DNA from: Actinomycetota bacterium
Lineage (GTDB): Bacteria; Actinomycetota; Acidimicrobiia; Acidimicrobiales; Ilumatobacteraceae
Length of the DNA stretch: 35,154 bases
Reading direction: 5' to 3'
Assembly (NCBI GenBank): GCA_030645675.1
Contig: JAUSLQ010000108.1
Span: 1-35,154 of the forward strand
The position numbers were made by a program, and so were the translations under genes. The notes below the pieces were generated by a model. The model ran no database searches and was not told where the DNA came from. It saw nothing but the letters and a program-made list of their open reading frames with translations. Positions 27,220 through 35,154 of this stretch are shown in pieces. Positions within the stretch are counted from its first letter, which is position 1; every line of letters begins with the position of its first letter.

Positions 27220-27257
27220 CGAACTTAAGTTCTGCACGCGAACTTAAGTTCTGCACG
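27220..27257. repeat. Tandem pair of 19-nt units with palindromic GAACTTAAGTTC core
   Basis: The 19-mer CGAACTTAAGTTCTGCACG occurs twice, perfectly, at 27220-27238 and 27239-27257. It lies between convergent PAC2 (+) and vapC (-), as the related palindrome does between zwf and btuD. Each core can form a short loopless hairpin. The flanks 27193-27219 and 27258-27284 show nothing else. Confidence 0.85.
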
Positions 27258-27284
27258 CGCGGGCACGCGAGCACCCGCACTCGT

Positions 27285-27671
27285 TCAGAGATCGGCCGAC
27301 AGGGTACGCACGTCGTACGCGCCGGCCCACCCGTCGAGCGTGACGAGTACGGCGCTGCGCTCCTGCGCCTGCGCGATCAGCATCCGATCGAACGGATCGC
27401 AATGGTGCATCGGCAGAGCCGCGGCAACCACCGCGTCTGCCCGCTCGATGGGCACCACCCGCACCCCGCTGCGTTCCAGTTCGTCCCACAACGTCGCGGG
27501 GGCACGCAACCGGCCCTGAGCTGCCTTGATCGATGCCTCCCACACACTGGCCACGCTGACCATCACGTCGTTGTCCAGGCGAGCGATGGCCGAGTGAGTC
27601 GTGACGCCCAGCCGCTGCGGCTCGGCGACCATCCACAGCGCCACGTGAGTGTCGAGGAGCAGTGCGGTCAC
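27285..27671 (-). CDS. vapC: VapC-type PIN-domain toxin
   Basis: A 128-residue PIN ribonuclease. The acidic active-site residues are in place: Asp7 in LLLDTHVAL, Glu45 in VWEASIKAAQGRL, Asp92/Asp95 in HCDPFDRMLIAQA and Asp113 near the C-terminus. VapC toxins cleave RNA, often tRNA or rRNA, when freed from their antitoxin. The GTG at 27671 overlaps the antitoxin stop (GTGA) and gives the standard family start; a longer open frame upstream is only the shadow of the antitoxin gene. Its 3' end faces the tandem palindrome. Confidence 0.9.
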   Translation of the reverse strand: MTALLLDTHVALWMVAEPQRLGVTTHSAIARLDNDVMVSVASVWEASIKAAQGRLRAPATLWDELERSGVRVVPIERADAVVAAALPMHHCDPFDRMLIAQAQERSAVLVTLDGWAGAYDVRTLSADL

Positions 27672-27943
27672 TGAGTGCCGCCCTCGAGCGCGCCGTTCTC
27701 GAGCGTGCCCTTCTCGAGTGCGCCCTCGAACAGCGCGATCAGATCGTCGTCGGCAACATCGAAGTCGTCGCTGATCCACACCTGGCCGGCCAGCGCACCG
27801 AACACCCGTTGCGGCCGCTGCTCCAGCGGAACCAACCGCGCGACCGGCTTGCCGGCGCGGCCGATCACGATCTCCTCGCCCGCAGCCGCTCGATCGAGCA
27901 GTCGCGAGAGATGCGTCTTGGCATCGTGCACGTTCACCAACAT
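27668..27943 (-). CDS. vapB: Antitoxin of the Phd/YefM (VapB-like) family
   Basis: A 91-residue antitoxin. Its N-terminal DNA-binding domain has the Phd/YefM pattern: VNVHDAKTHLSRLLDRAAAGEEIVIGRAGKPVARLVPL. The acidic C-terminal half (ISDDFDVADDDLIALFEGAL) should wrap the PIN toxin. The last 19 residues come from a 15-nt tandem repeat. ATG at 27943 sits inside an inverted repeat that is likely its own operator, and TAAGCT (27955-27950) lies 6 nt before it, giving a leaderless, autoregulated vapBC transcript. Confidence 0.9.
   Translation of the reverse strand: MLVNVHDAKTHLSRLLDRAAAGEEIVIGRAGKPVARLVPLEQRPQRVFGALAGQVWISDDFDVADDDLIALFEGALEKGTLENGALEGGTQ
27674..27730 (-). repeat. 15-nt in-frame tandem repeat at the 3' end of vapB
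   Basis: Three full units and one partial unit of the minus-strand pattern CTCGAGNNNGGCNCN encode FEGA, LEKGT, LENGA, LEGGT at the C-terminus of the antitoxin, ending just before the overlapping toxin start. Confidence 0.85.
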
Positions 27944-27960
27944 GGACTCAGCTTAGTCCA
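27943..27960 (-). promoter_or_regulatory. Probable vapBC operator overlapping the -10 box and start codon
   Basis: TGGACT and AGTCCA form a perfect 6-bp inverted repeat with a 6-nt spacer. It covers the minus-strand -10 hexamer TAAGCT (27955-27950) and touches the vapB ATG. This is where a Phd-type antitoxin would be expected to bind for autorepression. No clear -35 is seen. Confidence 0.55.
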
Positions 27961-28002
27961 GTCCGTGTCGTGCAGTCGCTGCGCGACTCGCCCCGTTGGC
28001 GG

Positions 28003-30918
28003 TCACCCGCTGGCGGCGGCGAGTTGCTCCTCGGTGACACCGCAACGCGTGGCCGAGGCCACCAGCAGTGCATCGACTTCCGGCGGGCGCGGCGTGCTGG
28101 CGATGCCCATTGCGATCAGATCGCCCTCGGGGGTGGTGGTCACCAGATCGACCGCCGCACAGTTGGCCACGCCCGGGTCGACCCCGGCGCCCACCAGTGC
28201 ATCGAAGAACGTGCCGGCCACCAGCCCCTCCGGCTTCTCGGCCGGCCCGGGGGGCAGCGTCGCGTCGGGAGCCAACGAGGTGGTGGGAGCGATCGTGGTG
28301 CTGGGCGGAATGGTGGCGGGGGCCTCGGCGATGTCGGTCATGCGCGGCGCTGCGGCCACCGTCGCGTCGTCGTCGGTGGCGTTCACCACCATCACCAGGC
28401 CGGCGGACAGCAGCACCGCGCCAGCTACCCAGGCAATCGCCTGGCTACGGCGCGAGCGTTCGGTGCGGGCCACCTCACCCATGGCCAGGAAGCCGAGGTT
28501 GTCGGCCGCCTTCACCAGCGGCGGCACCACCACCAGGGCGGCCAGCAGGGCGACTGCGATGTTGATCGTGACCACCATGCCGAAGTCGGCCAGCAGCGGC
28601 AGCGACGAGAACATCAGCACCGCGAAGCCGCCCAGCGTGGTGAGGGCCGAGGTGAAGAAGGCGCGACCGGTGCGCTGGGCGGCGACTCGGGTGCTGGTCT
28701 CGGGGTCCAGCCCGCGGGCGCGTTCTTCGGCGTAGCGGTCCACCAGCAGCACCGCGAACTCGGCACAGGTGGCCACAACGAGCGGGCCGCCGACGGTGGT
28801 CAGCGGGCTGAGCGTGATGTCCAGCGCGCGCACCAGTGCGGCCGAGGCGCCCACGGCGAGCAGCACCGGGATCATCGTCAGCAGGCCGCGAGCGAGGTCG
28901 CGGTAGCGCAGCACGATGAACGCGCCCACCAGCAACAGGGCCACGATGGTCAGCTCCGCCCGGTTGGCGGTGATGTTCTCCAGCAGCCCGACACCGACCA
29001 CGGCGAGACCGCCGGTCGTGGCCGAGGCATGCAACGGCAGCGCGGCGCCGTCACCAGGGTCGGTGATCAGCGATTGCACCCGGGCGAGCACGGTCGCGCG
29101 CTCTTCCAGCGACGACGGGCCCACCTGGAACAGCACGTTGGCGGCGTTGCCGTCGTCGGCCACCATCAGCGTCTTCAGCGACGCCGGAGCCACCTGGTAC
29201 GCCTGCAGCAGGTCGAGCCCGGTGGGCGGCAACGCGGCGGCACCCGGCACCTCCATCAACCAGCCGACGGTGGTGACCAGGCTGGACGCCTCGGCCAGCT
29301 GCGGGTTGGCCGCCATCGCCTGGCTGACCAGGTCCATCTGGAAGGCGCCCATCTGGTCGGTGAACACTCCGTTGGCGGCCACGTCGGGATCGGCCTGCAC
29401 GAAGACACCCAGCGTGGAGGCGAACCCGGCCTCGTGCTCCAGCGTGCGCGCGTTCTTGATCGCGGTGCTGTCCTGGTTGGCCCAGTTGATCGGGTCGCTC
29501 TCGATGCGCGAGCCGGTCTCCACCGACAGGCCCACGACCGGGATCACCACGGCCACCAGCACGAGCGGCAGCACCGCCCACTTCGGCAGGCTGCCCAGCA
29601 CGCGCACCGTGGCCTCCACCCAACCCGGCTGCGGGTCGTGGTCGGTGGGCGACCGGCGCTCGCGGGCGCCCATCACGGCCAGCGGCACGACGATGCCGGC
29701 GGCCAGCAGGGCGACGATGCCCAGCGACAGCAGCACACCGAAGTCCTGCACCATCGGCACCTTGGAGATCTTCACCGTCAAGAAGGCGATGACGGCCGCA
29801 ACGGTGGCGGCCAACAGCGGTGGCCCCAGGTGGTGCATCGTCGCCCCGAACGGGTTGCCGGAGTGCTGCGAGCGCTCCTCCTCGACGCGGTTCTGCACCT
29901 GAATGGAGAACTCGATGCCCAGTCCGATGAGGATCGGCAGACCGGCGATGGTCACCAGCGACAGCTTGGTGCCGGTGAAGCCGAAGGCACCGAAGCCCCA
30001 CAGCACGCCCACCACCATGCCCAGCAGCGGCAGCAGGCGCCAGCGCACCTTGAACGCCACGACCAAGATGACCATCATCACCAGCACGGCGATGGCGCCC
30101 AGCGTCAGCATGCCGCCCTGCAAGTAGTCGTTGATGTCGGTGAGGAACGTGGGCGTACCGGTGATCGTGAGCGCCGCGTTCTCGAACTGCTGGCGGCCGA
30201 ACGCCTGCTTCACGGCATCGGAGCCCACGGCCAGATCGTCGAGCGCGGCGTTGCCCTGCAGCACGGCGGCGAACACAGCGTGCCGCGAGTCGGGGATGAA
30301 CGCCCGCAACGGCCTGCGCACCACCAGCTCACCGTCGGGCGGGGCCAGCACGGAGCCGTCGGCCGCCGTGAAGCCGGCGTTGTCGAACAGCAGGAACTCC
30401 ACCCACGCCGGGTTGTCCAACGACATCTCGCCGGCGGCCGACACACGAGCGAGCGTCAGCGCCTGGTCGGCCTCGCGGGCCACCTTGCCGGCCTCGGTGG
30501 GCTCGCGGTCCACAGCCCGGCCGAGGATCTGCAACGCCACCCCCTGCGCGATCAGGTCGTTGCTCCACTGCAGCAGCGCCACCGGCGAGACCACCGAGGT
30601 GACCGCCGCGCTCTGACCGAGCTCGGCCTCCACCGCATTCAGCGCCTGGATGTTGGCGCTGGTGAACAGCGACGCCACCGTCGAGCCCTCCGGCACGGTG
30701 AACAGCACCACCATGTTCTCGCCGCCGAACAGTTGCTGGTACTCGCTGTTGTCCTTGGCCACTTGCGAGGCCGGGTCCATGTAGCTGTCCTGGCCGGTCG
30801 CGAAATCCAGCCGGTTCAGGCCCAGCGCGAACACTGCGGTCACCACCAGTACCGCCACCAACGTCGCCGCAGTCCTGCGGCTCAGCAACTCACCGATCGA
30901 TCGCCACCAGCGGGTCAT
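28003..30918 (-). CDS. MMPL/RND family transporter with a C-terminal extracytoplasmic tail
   Basis: A 971-residue membrane protein with two MMPL repeats. Each has one helix, a large extracytoplasmic loop of 170-230 residues, then a bundle of helices (for example GGMLTLGAIAVLVMMVILVVAF and GVGLLENITANRAELTIVAL). GIEFSIQVQNRVEEER and CAEFAVLLVDRYAEERARG mark the conserved helix-4 positions of the two halves. This is the HpnN/MMPL class, which exports lipids or hydrophobic compounds using the proton gradient. After the last helix comes a Pro/Thr-rich linker and an 80-residue tail with two cysteines (NCAAVDL and ATRCGVTEEQL). ATG at 30918 has a strong GGAGGGG ribosome site; TAAGGT (30957-30952) may be the -10 box. 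Confidence 0.9.
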   Translation of the reverse strand: MTRWWRSIGELLSRRTAATLVAVLVVTAVFALGLNRLDFATGQDSYMDPASQVAKDNSEYQQLFGGENMVVLFTVPEGSTVASLFTSANIQALNAVEAELGQSAAVTSVVSPVALLQWSNDLIAQGVALQILGRAVDREPTEAGKVAREADQALTLARVSAAGEMSLDNPAWVEFLLFDNAGFTAADGSVLAPPDGELVVRRPLRAFIPDSRHAVFAAVLQGNAALDDLAVGSDAVKQAFGRQQFENAALTITGTPTFLTDINDYLQGGMLTLGAIAVLVMMVILVVAFKVRWRLLPLLGMVVGVLWGFGAFGFTGTKLSLVTIAGLPILIGLGIEFSIQVQNRVEEERSQHSGNPFGATMHHLGPPLLAATVAAVIAFLTVKISKVPMVQDFGVLLSLGIVALLAAGIVVPLAVMGARERRSPTDHDPQPGWVEATVRVLGSLPKWAVLPLVLVAVVIPVVGLSVETGSRIESDPINWANQDSTAIKNARTLEHEAGFASTLGVFVQADPDVAANGVFTDQMGAFQMDLVSQAMAANPQLAEASSLVTTVGWLMEVPGAAALPPTGLDLLQAYQVAPASLKTLMVADDGNAANVLFQVGPSSLEERATVLARVQSLITDPGDGAALPLHASATTGGLAVVGVGLLENITANRAELTIVALLLVGAFIVLRYRDLARGLLTMIPVLLAVGASAALVRALDITLSPLTTVGGPLVVATCAEFAVLLVDRYAEERARGLDPETSTRVAAQRTGRAFFTSALTTLGGFAVLMFSSLPLLADFGMVVTINIAVALLAALVVVPPLVKAADNLGFLAMGEVARTERSRRSQAIAWVAGAVLLSAGLVMVVNATDDDATVAAAPRMTDIAEAPATIPPSTTIAPTTSLAPDATLPPGPAEKPEGLVAGTFFDALVGAGVDPGVANCAAVDLVTTTPEGDLIAMGIASTPRPPEVDALLVASATRCGVTEEQLAAASG

Positions 30919-31050
30919 GTCTGTTCCCCTCCAACGTCCAACTCGCCTTCGACCTTACGGGGCCTTCGAGTGCGGTTCCAGGGCCGTATGTCCCCTGAGA
31001 TGTGCCTCGCGTAACTGCTCCGACGCGCTCGGGCGGGCCATACTCGCGAC

Positions 31051-32088
31051 ATGGAGGGCGACGGGCACAGCGGCACTCGCACAAGCGCACGGCGCCTCGT
31101 CGCGCAGCGCCTCAGCGGCCCGCTGGCCGCGGCAGCCGTCGCGGTCGCCGTTGCTGCCACCGGCTACGTGCTGATCGAAGGCTGGGACTGGTTCGACGCG
31201 ATCTACATGTCCACCATCACGCTCGGCCAGGTGGGTTACGGCGAGGTGCACCCGCTGACCGGCTCCGGCCGGGCCTGGACGATCGTCGTCATCGTCGCCG
31301 GCTTCGGCGTGTTCGTGTACTCCGCCGCCTCGCTGACCGCCCTGTTCCTGTCGGGCGAGGTGAAGTCGGCGATCCGAGAGAAAGCGAGGGCCAGGGTGCG
31401 AGCACACCTGCACGACCACGTGGTGATCTGCGGCTTCGGCCGTGTCGGCCGTTCGGCCACCGAGGCCACCGTGCGCAGCGGTCGCGCCTGCGTGGTCATC
31501 GACACCCACGAGGCGGTCGAACCAGCGGTGTCGGCCGCCGGAGCCGTCTTCCTGTGCGGCGACGCGCGCGATGCCACCGTGCTGCGCCACGCGGGCGTCG
31601 GCCGCGCGGCAGCGTTGATCACCAGCCTCGACGATCCGTCGAACGCCGTGGTCGCACTGACCGCGCGCTCCCTGTCGCCCGACTTGCGCATCGTCGCCCG
31701 CGCCACCGATGTCTCGTGGCGCAACCGGCTGATGCGGGCCGGCGTCTCGCACGTGGTGCCGGTGTACGAGAGCGTGGGAACCAGCCTGGCCGCCACCGCC
31801 CTCGACGCCGAGGTGCGGGGTGTGCTGCCCATCGCCGGCACCGACATGCGCGTCGAGGAAGTGGAGGTGGGCGATAGCTCGCAGGCCGAGGGCCTGGAAC
31901 TGCGGGCGTTGATGGAGCTGGTGACCGACGTGCACATCCTCGGGCTGCAGCGCGACGACCAGCTGCGCCGCTGGCACGAGGCCGACGAGCCGCTGGCCGC
32001 GGGCGACATGCTGGTGGTGATGGGCAGCGCGCAGGCGCTGGGCCGCCTGAACGCGATGTTGCGGCACGACTCGCGGTCGGAGGCCTGA
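31051..32088 (+). CDS. Two-helix potassium channel with RCK (TrkA-N/TrkA-C) domain
   Basis: A 345-residue protein with a first membrane helix (about residues 22-43), a pore loop, a second helix (about 76-100), then a cytoplasmic RCK domain whose nucleotide loop is ICGFGRVGRSA (126-136) and a TrkA-C-like end. This is the MthK-type plan for ligand-gated K+ flux. The selectivity filter reads QVGYGE at residues 60-65, where TVGYGD is canonical: the threonine whose side chain forms the innermost K+ site is Gln. The GYG core is intact. ATG at 31051 is preceded by CATACT 6 nt upstream, so a leaderless mRNA is likely. It diverges from the MMPL gene across 132 nt. Confidence 0.9.
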   Translation: MEGDGHSGTRTSARRLVAQRLSGPLAAAAVAVAVAATGYVLIEGWDWFDAIYMSTITLGQVGYGEVHPLTGSGRAWTIVVIVAGFGVFVYSAASLTALFLSGEVKSAIREKARARVRAHLHDHVVICGFGRVGRSATEATVRSGRACVVIDTHEAVEPAVSAAGAVFLCGDARDATVLRHAGVGRAAALITSLDDPSNAVVALTARSLSPDLRIVARATDVSWRNRLMRAGVSHVVPVYESVGTSLAATALDAEVRGVLPIAGTDMRVEEVEVGDSSQAEGLELRALMELVTDVHILGLQRDDQLRRWHEADEPLAAGDMLVVMGSAQALGRLNAMLRHDSRSEA

Positions 32089-32139
32089 GGCCCCCGACCG
32101 CCGTTCAGTCGTTGCTCAGCCGCGGCTGAGCGAGAGTGC

Positions 32140-33468
32140 TCAGCCGCGGGCGGCGGCGAAGCCCAGCTCGAGGTCGGCGATGATGTCGTCGATCGTCTCC
32201 AGACCGACGCTGAGCCGCACGAGGCCCGGCCGCACGCCCGTGCTGGCCTGCTCGTCGGCGGTGAGCTGGCTGTGGGTGGTGCTGGCGGGGTGGATCACCA
32301 GACTGCGCACGTCGCCGATGTTGGCCACGTGGCTGTGCAACTGCAAGCCCTCGACGAACTTCTGGCCGGCCTCGCGTGCCGTGCTGCCTTCCGGGGCGAC
32401 GATGTCGAACGCAAGGATGCTGCCGTACCCCTTGCCCTGGCCGTACACGCGCAGGCGGTCGTGCCACGGGCTGGTCTCCAGCCCGGCGTAGGCGACAGCT
32501 TCCACCTGCGGGTGGGCGACCAGGTACTTGGCCACCTTGTCGGCGTTCTCGAAGTGGCGCTCCATGCGCAGGCTCAGCGTCTCCAGGCCCTGCAGGATCA
32601 GGAACGCGTTGAACGGCGAGATGGCCATGCCGAGGTCGCGCAGCATCTGCACGCGAGCCTTCAGGATGAAGCTGCCCGCGCCCAGCGCCGGCCAGTAGGC
32701 CAGGCCGTGGTAGCTGGGGTCGGGCTCGGTGAAGTTGGGGAAGCGCCCGCTGGCACCGAAGTCGAACTTGCCGCTGTCGATGATGGCCCCGCCGATCGAC
32801 GTGCCATGGCCGCCGGCGAACTTGGTGAGGCTGTGCACCACGATGTCGGCGCCCCACTCGATCGGCCGCACCAGGTAGGGCGTGGGCACGGTGTTGTCGA
32901 CGATCAGCGGGATGCCGTTGTCGTGGGCGATCTTGCTGATGCTGTCGATGTCGAACACGTCGTTGCGCGGGTTGGCCAGCACCTCGCCGTAGAACGCCTT
33001 GGTGTTGGGGCGGATGGCGGCACGCCACTGCTCGAGGTCGTGCGGATCGTCGACGAACGTGACCTCGATCCCCAGCTTCGGCAGCGTGTAGTGGAACAGG
33101 TTGTAGGTGCCGCCGTACAGCGACGGGCTGGCGACGATGTGGTCGCCGGCCTCGGCCAGCGTCAGGATGGCCAGCGTCTCGGCCGCCTGGCCGCTGCTGA
33201 CTGCCAGCGCACCGGGCAAGCCGATGGCGGTGATGCAGCCGCCCTCCAGCGAGTTGATCCGCGCCTCCAGCGCCCCCTGCGTGGGGTTCATGATGCGGGT
33301 GTAGATGTTGCCCACCTCGGCCAGTGCGAACAGGTTCTGCGCGTGCGCCGCATCGCGGAACTCGTAGCTGGTGGTCTGATAGATCGGCACCGCACGGGCG
33401 CCAGTGGTCGGGTCGGGCTCGCCGCCGACGTGGATCTGCCGTGTCTCGAAACCCCAGGAGTCGCTCAT
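32140..33468 (-). CDS. metY: O-acetylhomoserine sulfhydrylase / aminocarboxypropyltransferase
   Basis: A 442-residue Cys/Met-metabolism PLP enzyme. It has the MetY opening WGFETRQIHVG, PIYQTTSYEF, YTRIMNPTQGALEARI, SSGQAAETLAI, the long VPTPYLVRPIEWGADIVVHSLTKFAGGHG split around the PLP lysine (Lys216), and the C-terminal SLVIHPASTTHSQL. The length (about 430-445) separates it from the shorter cystathionine lyases. It makes homocysteine or methionine precursors from O-acetylhomoserine and sulfide or methanethiol. ATG at 33468 is chosen over an upstream in-frame start because a good promoter (33478-33507) leaves only a 2-4 nt leader before it. Confidence 0.93.
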   Translation of the reverse strand: MSDSWGFETRQIHVGGEPDPTTGARAVPIYQTTSYEFRDAAHAQNLFALAEVGNIYTRIMNPTQGALEARINSLEGGCITAIGLPGALAVSSGQAAETLAILTLAEAGDHIVASPSLYGGTYNLFHYTLPKLGIEVTFVDDPHDLEQWRAAIRPNTKAFYGEVLANPRNDVFDIDSISKIAHDNGIPLIVDNTVPTPYLVRPIEWGADIVVHSLTKFAGGHGTSIGGAIIDSGKFDFGASGRFPNFTEPDPSYHGLAYWPALGAGSFILKARVQMLRDLGMAISPFNAFLILQGLETLSLRMERHFENADKVAKYLVAHPQVEAVAYAGLETSPWHDRLRVYGQGKGYGSILAFDIVAPEGSTAREAGQKFVEGLQLHSHVANIGDVRSLVIHPASTTHSQLTADEQASTGVRPGLVRLSVGLETIDDIIADLELGFAAARG

Positions 33469-33477
33469 AGGTGCGAG

Positions 33478-33515
33478 ACCATAGCCGTCCGATTCCCGAC
33501 CTATCAAGTCGGAAT
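33478..33515 (-). promoter_or_regulatory. Predicted metY promoter with an overlapping inverted repeat
   Basis: On the minus strand TTGATA (33507-33502) and TATGGT (33483-33478) are 18 nt apart, close to the sigma-70 consensus, ending 9 nt before the metY ATG. The -35 sits inside an imperfect inverted repeat ATTCCGAC...GTCGGGAAT (about 33515-33492), a possible repressor site. Confidence 0.5.
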
Positions 33516-33519
33516 TCCG

Positions 33520-33570
33520 CGAACTCAAGTTCTACAGAACTCGAGTTCTGCGCGCGGACTTAAGTTCGCG
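33520..33570. repeat. Three degenerate copies of the GAACTTAAGTTC palindrome
   Basis: GAACTCAAGTTC (33521-33532), GAACTCGAGTTC (33537-33548) and GGACTTAAGTTC (33556-33567) lie in the gap between metY and the Hint gene. They belong to the same family as the elements at 15293-15326 and 27220-27257. Here both flanking genes are on the minus strand, so the cluster sits downstream of Hint and upstream of the metY promoter. Confidence 0.75.
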
Positions 33571-33594
33571 CTCCGGCGGCCGGTCGACGGCGGG

Positions 33595-34113
33595 TCAGTC
33601 GTGCAGGATGATCCCGCAGGCGTGCGCGAGGTTGTTGGCCCTGTCGATGTCGAACGTGTAGGTCGCCCGATCCGGCGACTTGCGCACGGACACGATGTGC
33701 CGGTGGCCGTCGGTGCGCGCGTGCAGATCGGTGTCGAGGCGGGCGTTCGTCCACAGGTGTGGATCGACGACCGTCAGCAGGGCGTCACCCGAACGCAGCG
33801 ACTGTGCCTCCAACCACCGCCCGTCGGGGCCGAGGAACGCTTGGGTCGGGGTGCAATGCACCAGGGTTCCGTCGTCGAGCCGCACCTCCACCACCTCCAT
33901 GTCGTGCGACAGGCGCCGGGCCGACAGCAGCCGCGCCATGTGCATGCTGCCGTCCTCGTGGATCGCGTAGACCGCGTGGTGCACGCCCCGCCCGAGGTGC
34001 TCGACCAGCTCGGCAATCGAGATGCTGTGCCCGTCCATCAGCGCGATCCGCGTGTCGCCGCACACGAACCCGCCCTTGAGGCTCGCCGGCTGCGGCTCGA
34101 TGTGGAAGTTCAC
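33595..34113 (-). CDS. Freestanding Hint (intein-like) domain protein
   Basis: A 172-residue protein that is essentially one Hint fold. The N-terminal block GGFVCGDTRIALMDGHSISIAEL places Cys18 where inteins have Cys1, after a short 17-residue leader. The middle block reads LVHCTPTQAFLGPDGRWLEA, matching the TxxH block B except that the histidine is Gln91. The C-terminal block is YTFDIDRANNLAHACGIILHD, ending in Asp where inteins have Asn. The chain stops there, so no C-extein exists and splicing is impossible. Autocleavage or a purely structural role remain possible. GTG at 34113 has a GGGAGAG ribosome site; a longer open frame from ATG 34179 would run through the terminator-like hairpin. 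Confidence 0.75.
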   Translation of the reverse strand: MNFHIEPQPASLKGGFVCGDTRIALMDGHSISIAELVEHLGRGVHHAVYAIHEDGSMHMARLLSARRLSHDMEVVEVRLDDGTLVHCTPTQAFLGPDGRWLEAQSLRSGDALLTVVDPHLWTNARLDTDLHARTDGHRHIVSVRKSPDRATYTFDIDRANNLAHACGIILHD

Positions 34114-34144
34114 GAGAGAGACTCTCCCACAACACCGGAACGCG

Positions 34145-34181
34145 GAATGGCGCCACCCTCCGACGGAGGATGGCGCCATTC
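34145..34181 (-). terminator. Strong hairpin between ilvC and the Hint gene
   Basis: An 11-bp stem (34145-34155 with 34171-34181), one C:A mismatch, then 5 more pairs around a 3-nt loop. There is no T run, as is common in high-GC actinobacteria. It is the likely main terminator of ilvC. Confidence 0.65.
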
Positions 34182-34193
34182 ATGCCTGCAGCA

Positions 34194-34265
34194 CTGGCAC
34201 GTCAGCCACCGCTGACGTCGGCGACCGTGCCAGATGGCCTCGCTCCGCTCGGCAGGTCGCCGAGC
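34194..34265 (-). other. Region after ilvC with two further hairpins and a copy of the ilvC 3' end
   Basis: GCTCGGC/GCCGAGC pair at 34247-34265, starting 10 nt after the ilvC stop. ACGTCAGC/GCTGACGT (34199-34218) is nested in CTGGCAC/GTGCCAG (34194-34233). Within it, 34202-34226 matches 21 of 25 nt of the last ilvC codons including the stop (34275-34299), and on the minus strand again encodes VADVSGG then TGA. Confidence 0.6.
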
Positions 34266-34274
34266 CAAACCTGA

Positions 34275-35154
<880 letters not shown>

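Noticed and set aside
27970-31014. A 1014-residue plus-strand open frame opposite the MMPL transporter
   Set aside because: The product is Gln/His/Arg-rich with no domain, as expected for the antisense of a high-GC gene; the minus strand encodes a complete MMPL protein with a strong ribosome site.
33595-34113. A splicing intein
   Set aside because: The Hint domain ends at the stop codon with Asp instead of Asn and no C-extein, and the block B histidine is missing, so splicing cannot occur.

Overview
The window is a high-GC, densely coded bacterial chromosome segment with no rRNA, tRNA, IS element, phage gene or CRISPR array. Several features point to an actinobacterium: two mycothiol-type maleylpyruvate isomerase family proteins, a mycobacterial-type SerC, an orphan WXG100-like gene, many GTG starts with ATGA/GTGA stop-start overlaps, and TANNNT -10 boxes placed so close to start codons that leaderless mRNAs are likely. 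The class Acidimicrobiia (Ilumatobacter-like) would fit, but this is inference from style, not a database match.

Layout. 1-1568: the end of a CDF metal transporter and an EamA permease. 1575-5704: a TPP riboswitch followed by thiN-thiB-thiP-thiQ, a thiamine uptake and pyrophosphorylation operon. 5868-7351: a Gfo/Idh/MocA oxidoreductase and a GNAT acetyltransferase. 7488-9587: a WXG100-like small protein and a 605-residue partner of unknown function. 9604-12825: a patatin-like lipase converging on and overlapping a CopC-CopD copper protein, which is coupled to a DinB/MDMPI-fold protein. 12871-15290: gnd-zwf, the oxidative pentose phosphate pair.

15428-21771 is a vitamin B12 region. btuF-btuC-btuD (minus strand) sit behind a cobalamin riboswitch with a readable Shine-Dalgarno-sequestering expression platform. 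The divergent plus strand carries cobO, cobU, cobT and cobS for adenosylation and nucleotide-loop assembly. Together they look like corrinoid import and salvage. 21852-27192: a second MDMPI protein, a MalY/PatB C-S lyase, an aspartate-type aminotransferase, and serC running without a stop codon into an out-of-frame PAC2-family gene. 27285-27943: a VapBC-type toxin-antitoxin pair. 28003-32088: a large MMPL/RND transporter and a two-helix K+ channel with an RCK domain. 32140-35154: metY, a freestanding Hint (intein-like) domain protein, and the 3' part of ilvC.

The most unusual signals lie outside standard gene calls: (i) a dispersed palindromic family with core GAACTTAAGTTC, six copies in three intergenic gaps; (ii) in-frame short tandem repeats of 12 or 15 nt at several gene junctions (thiB, cobO, cobT, vapB); (iii) the serC/PAC2 frame break; (iv) the freestanding, catalytically altered Hint protein; (v) a duplicated copy of the last codons of ilvC beyond its stop; (vi) the orphan WXG100-like pair. 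No complete, clearly new defence or mobile system is visible. Items (i), (iv) and (vi) are the best candidates for something undescribed.
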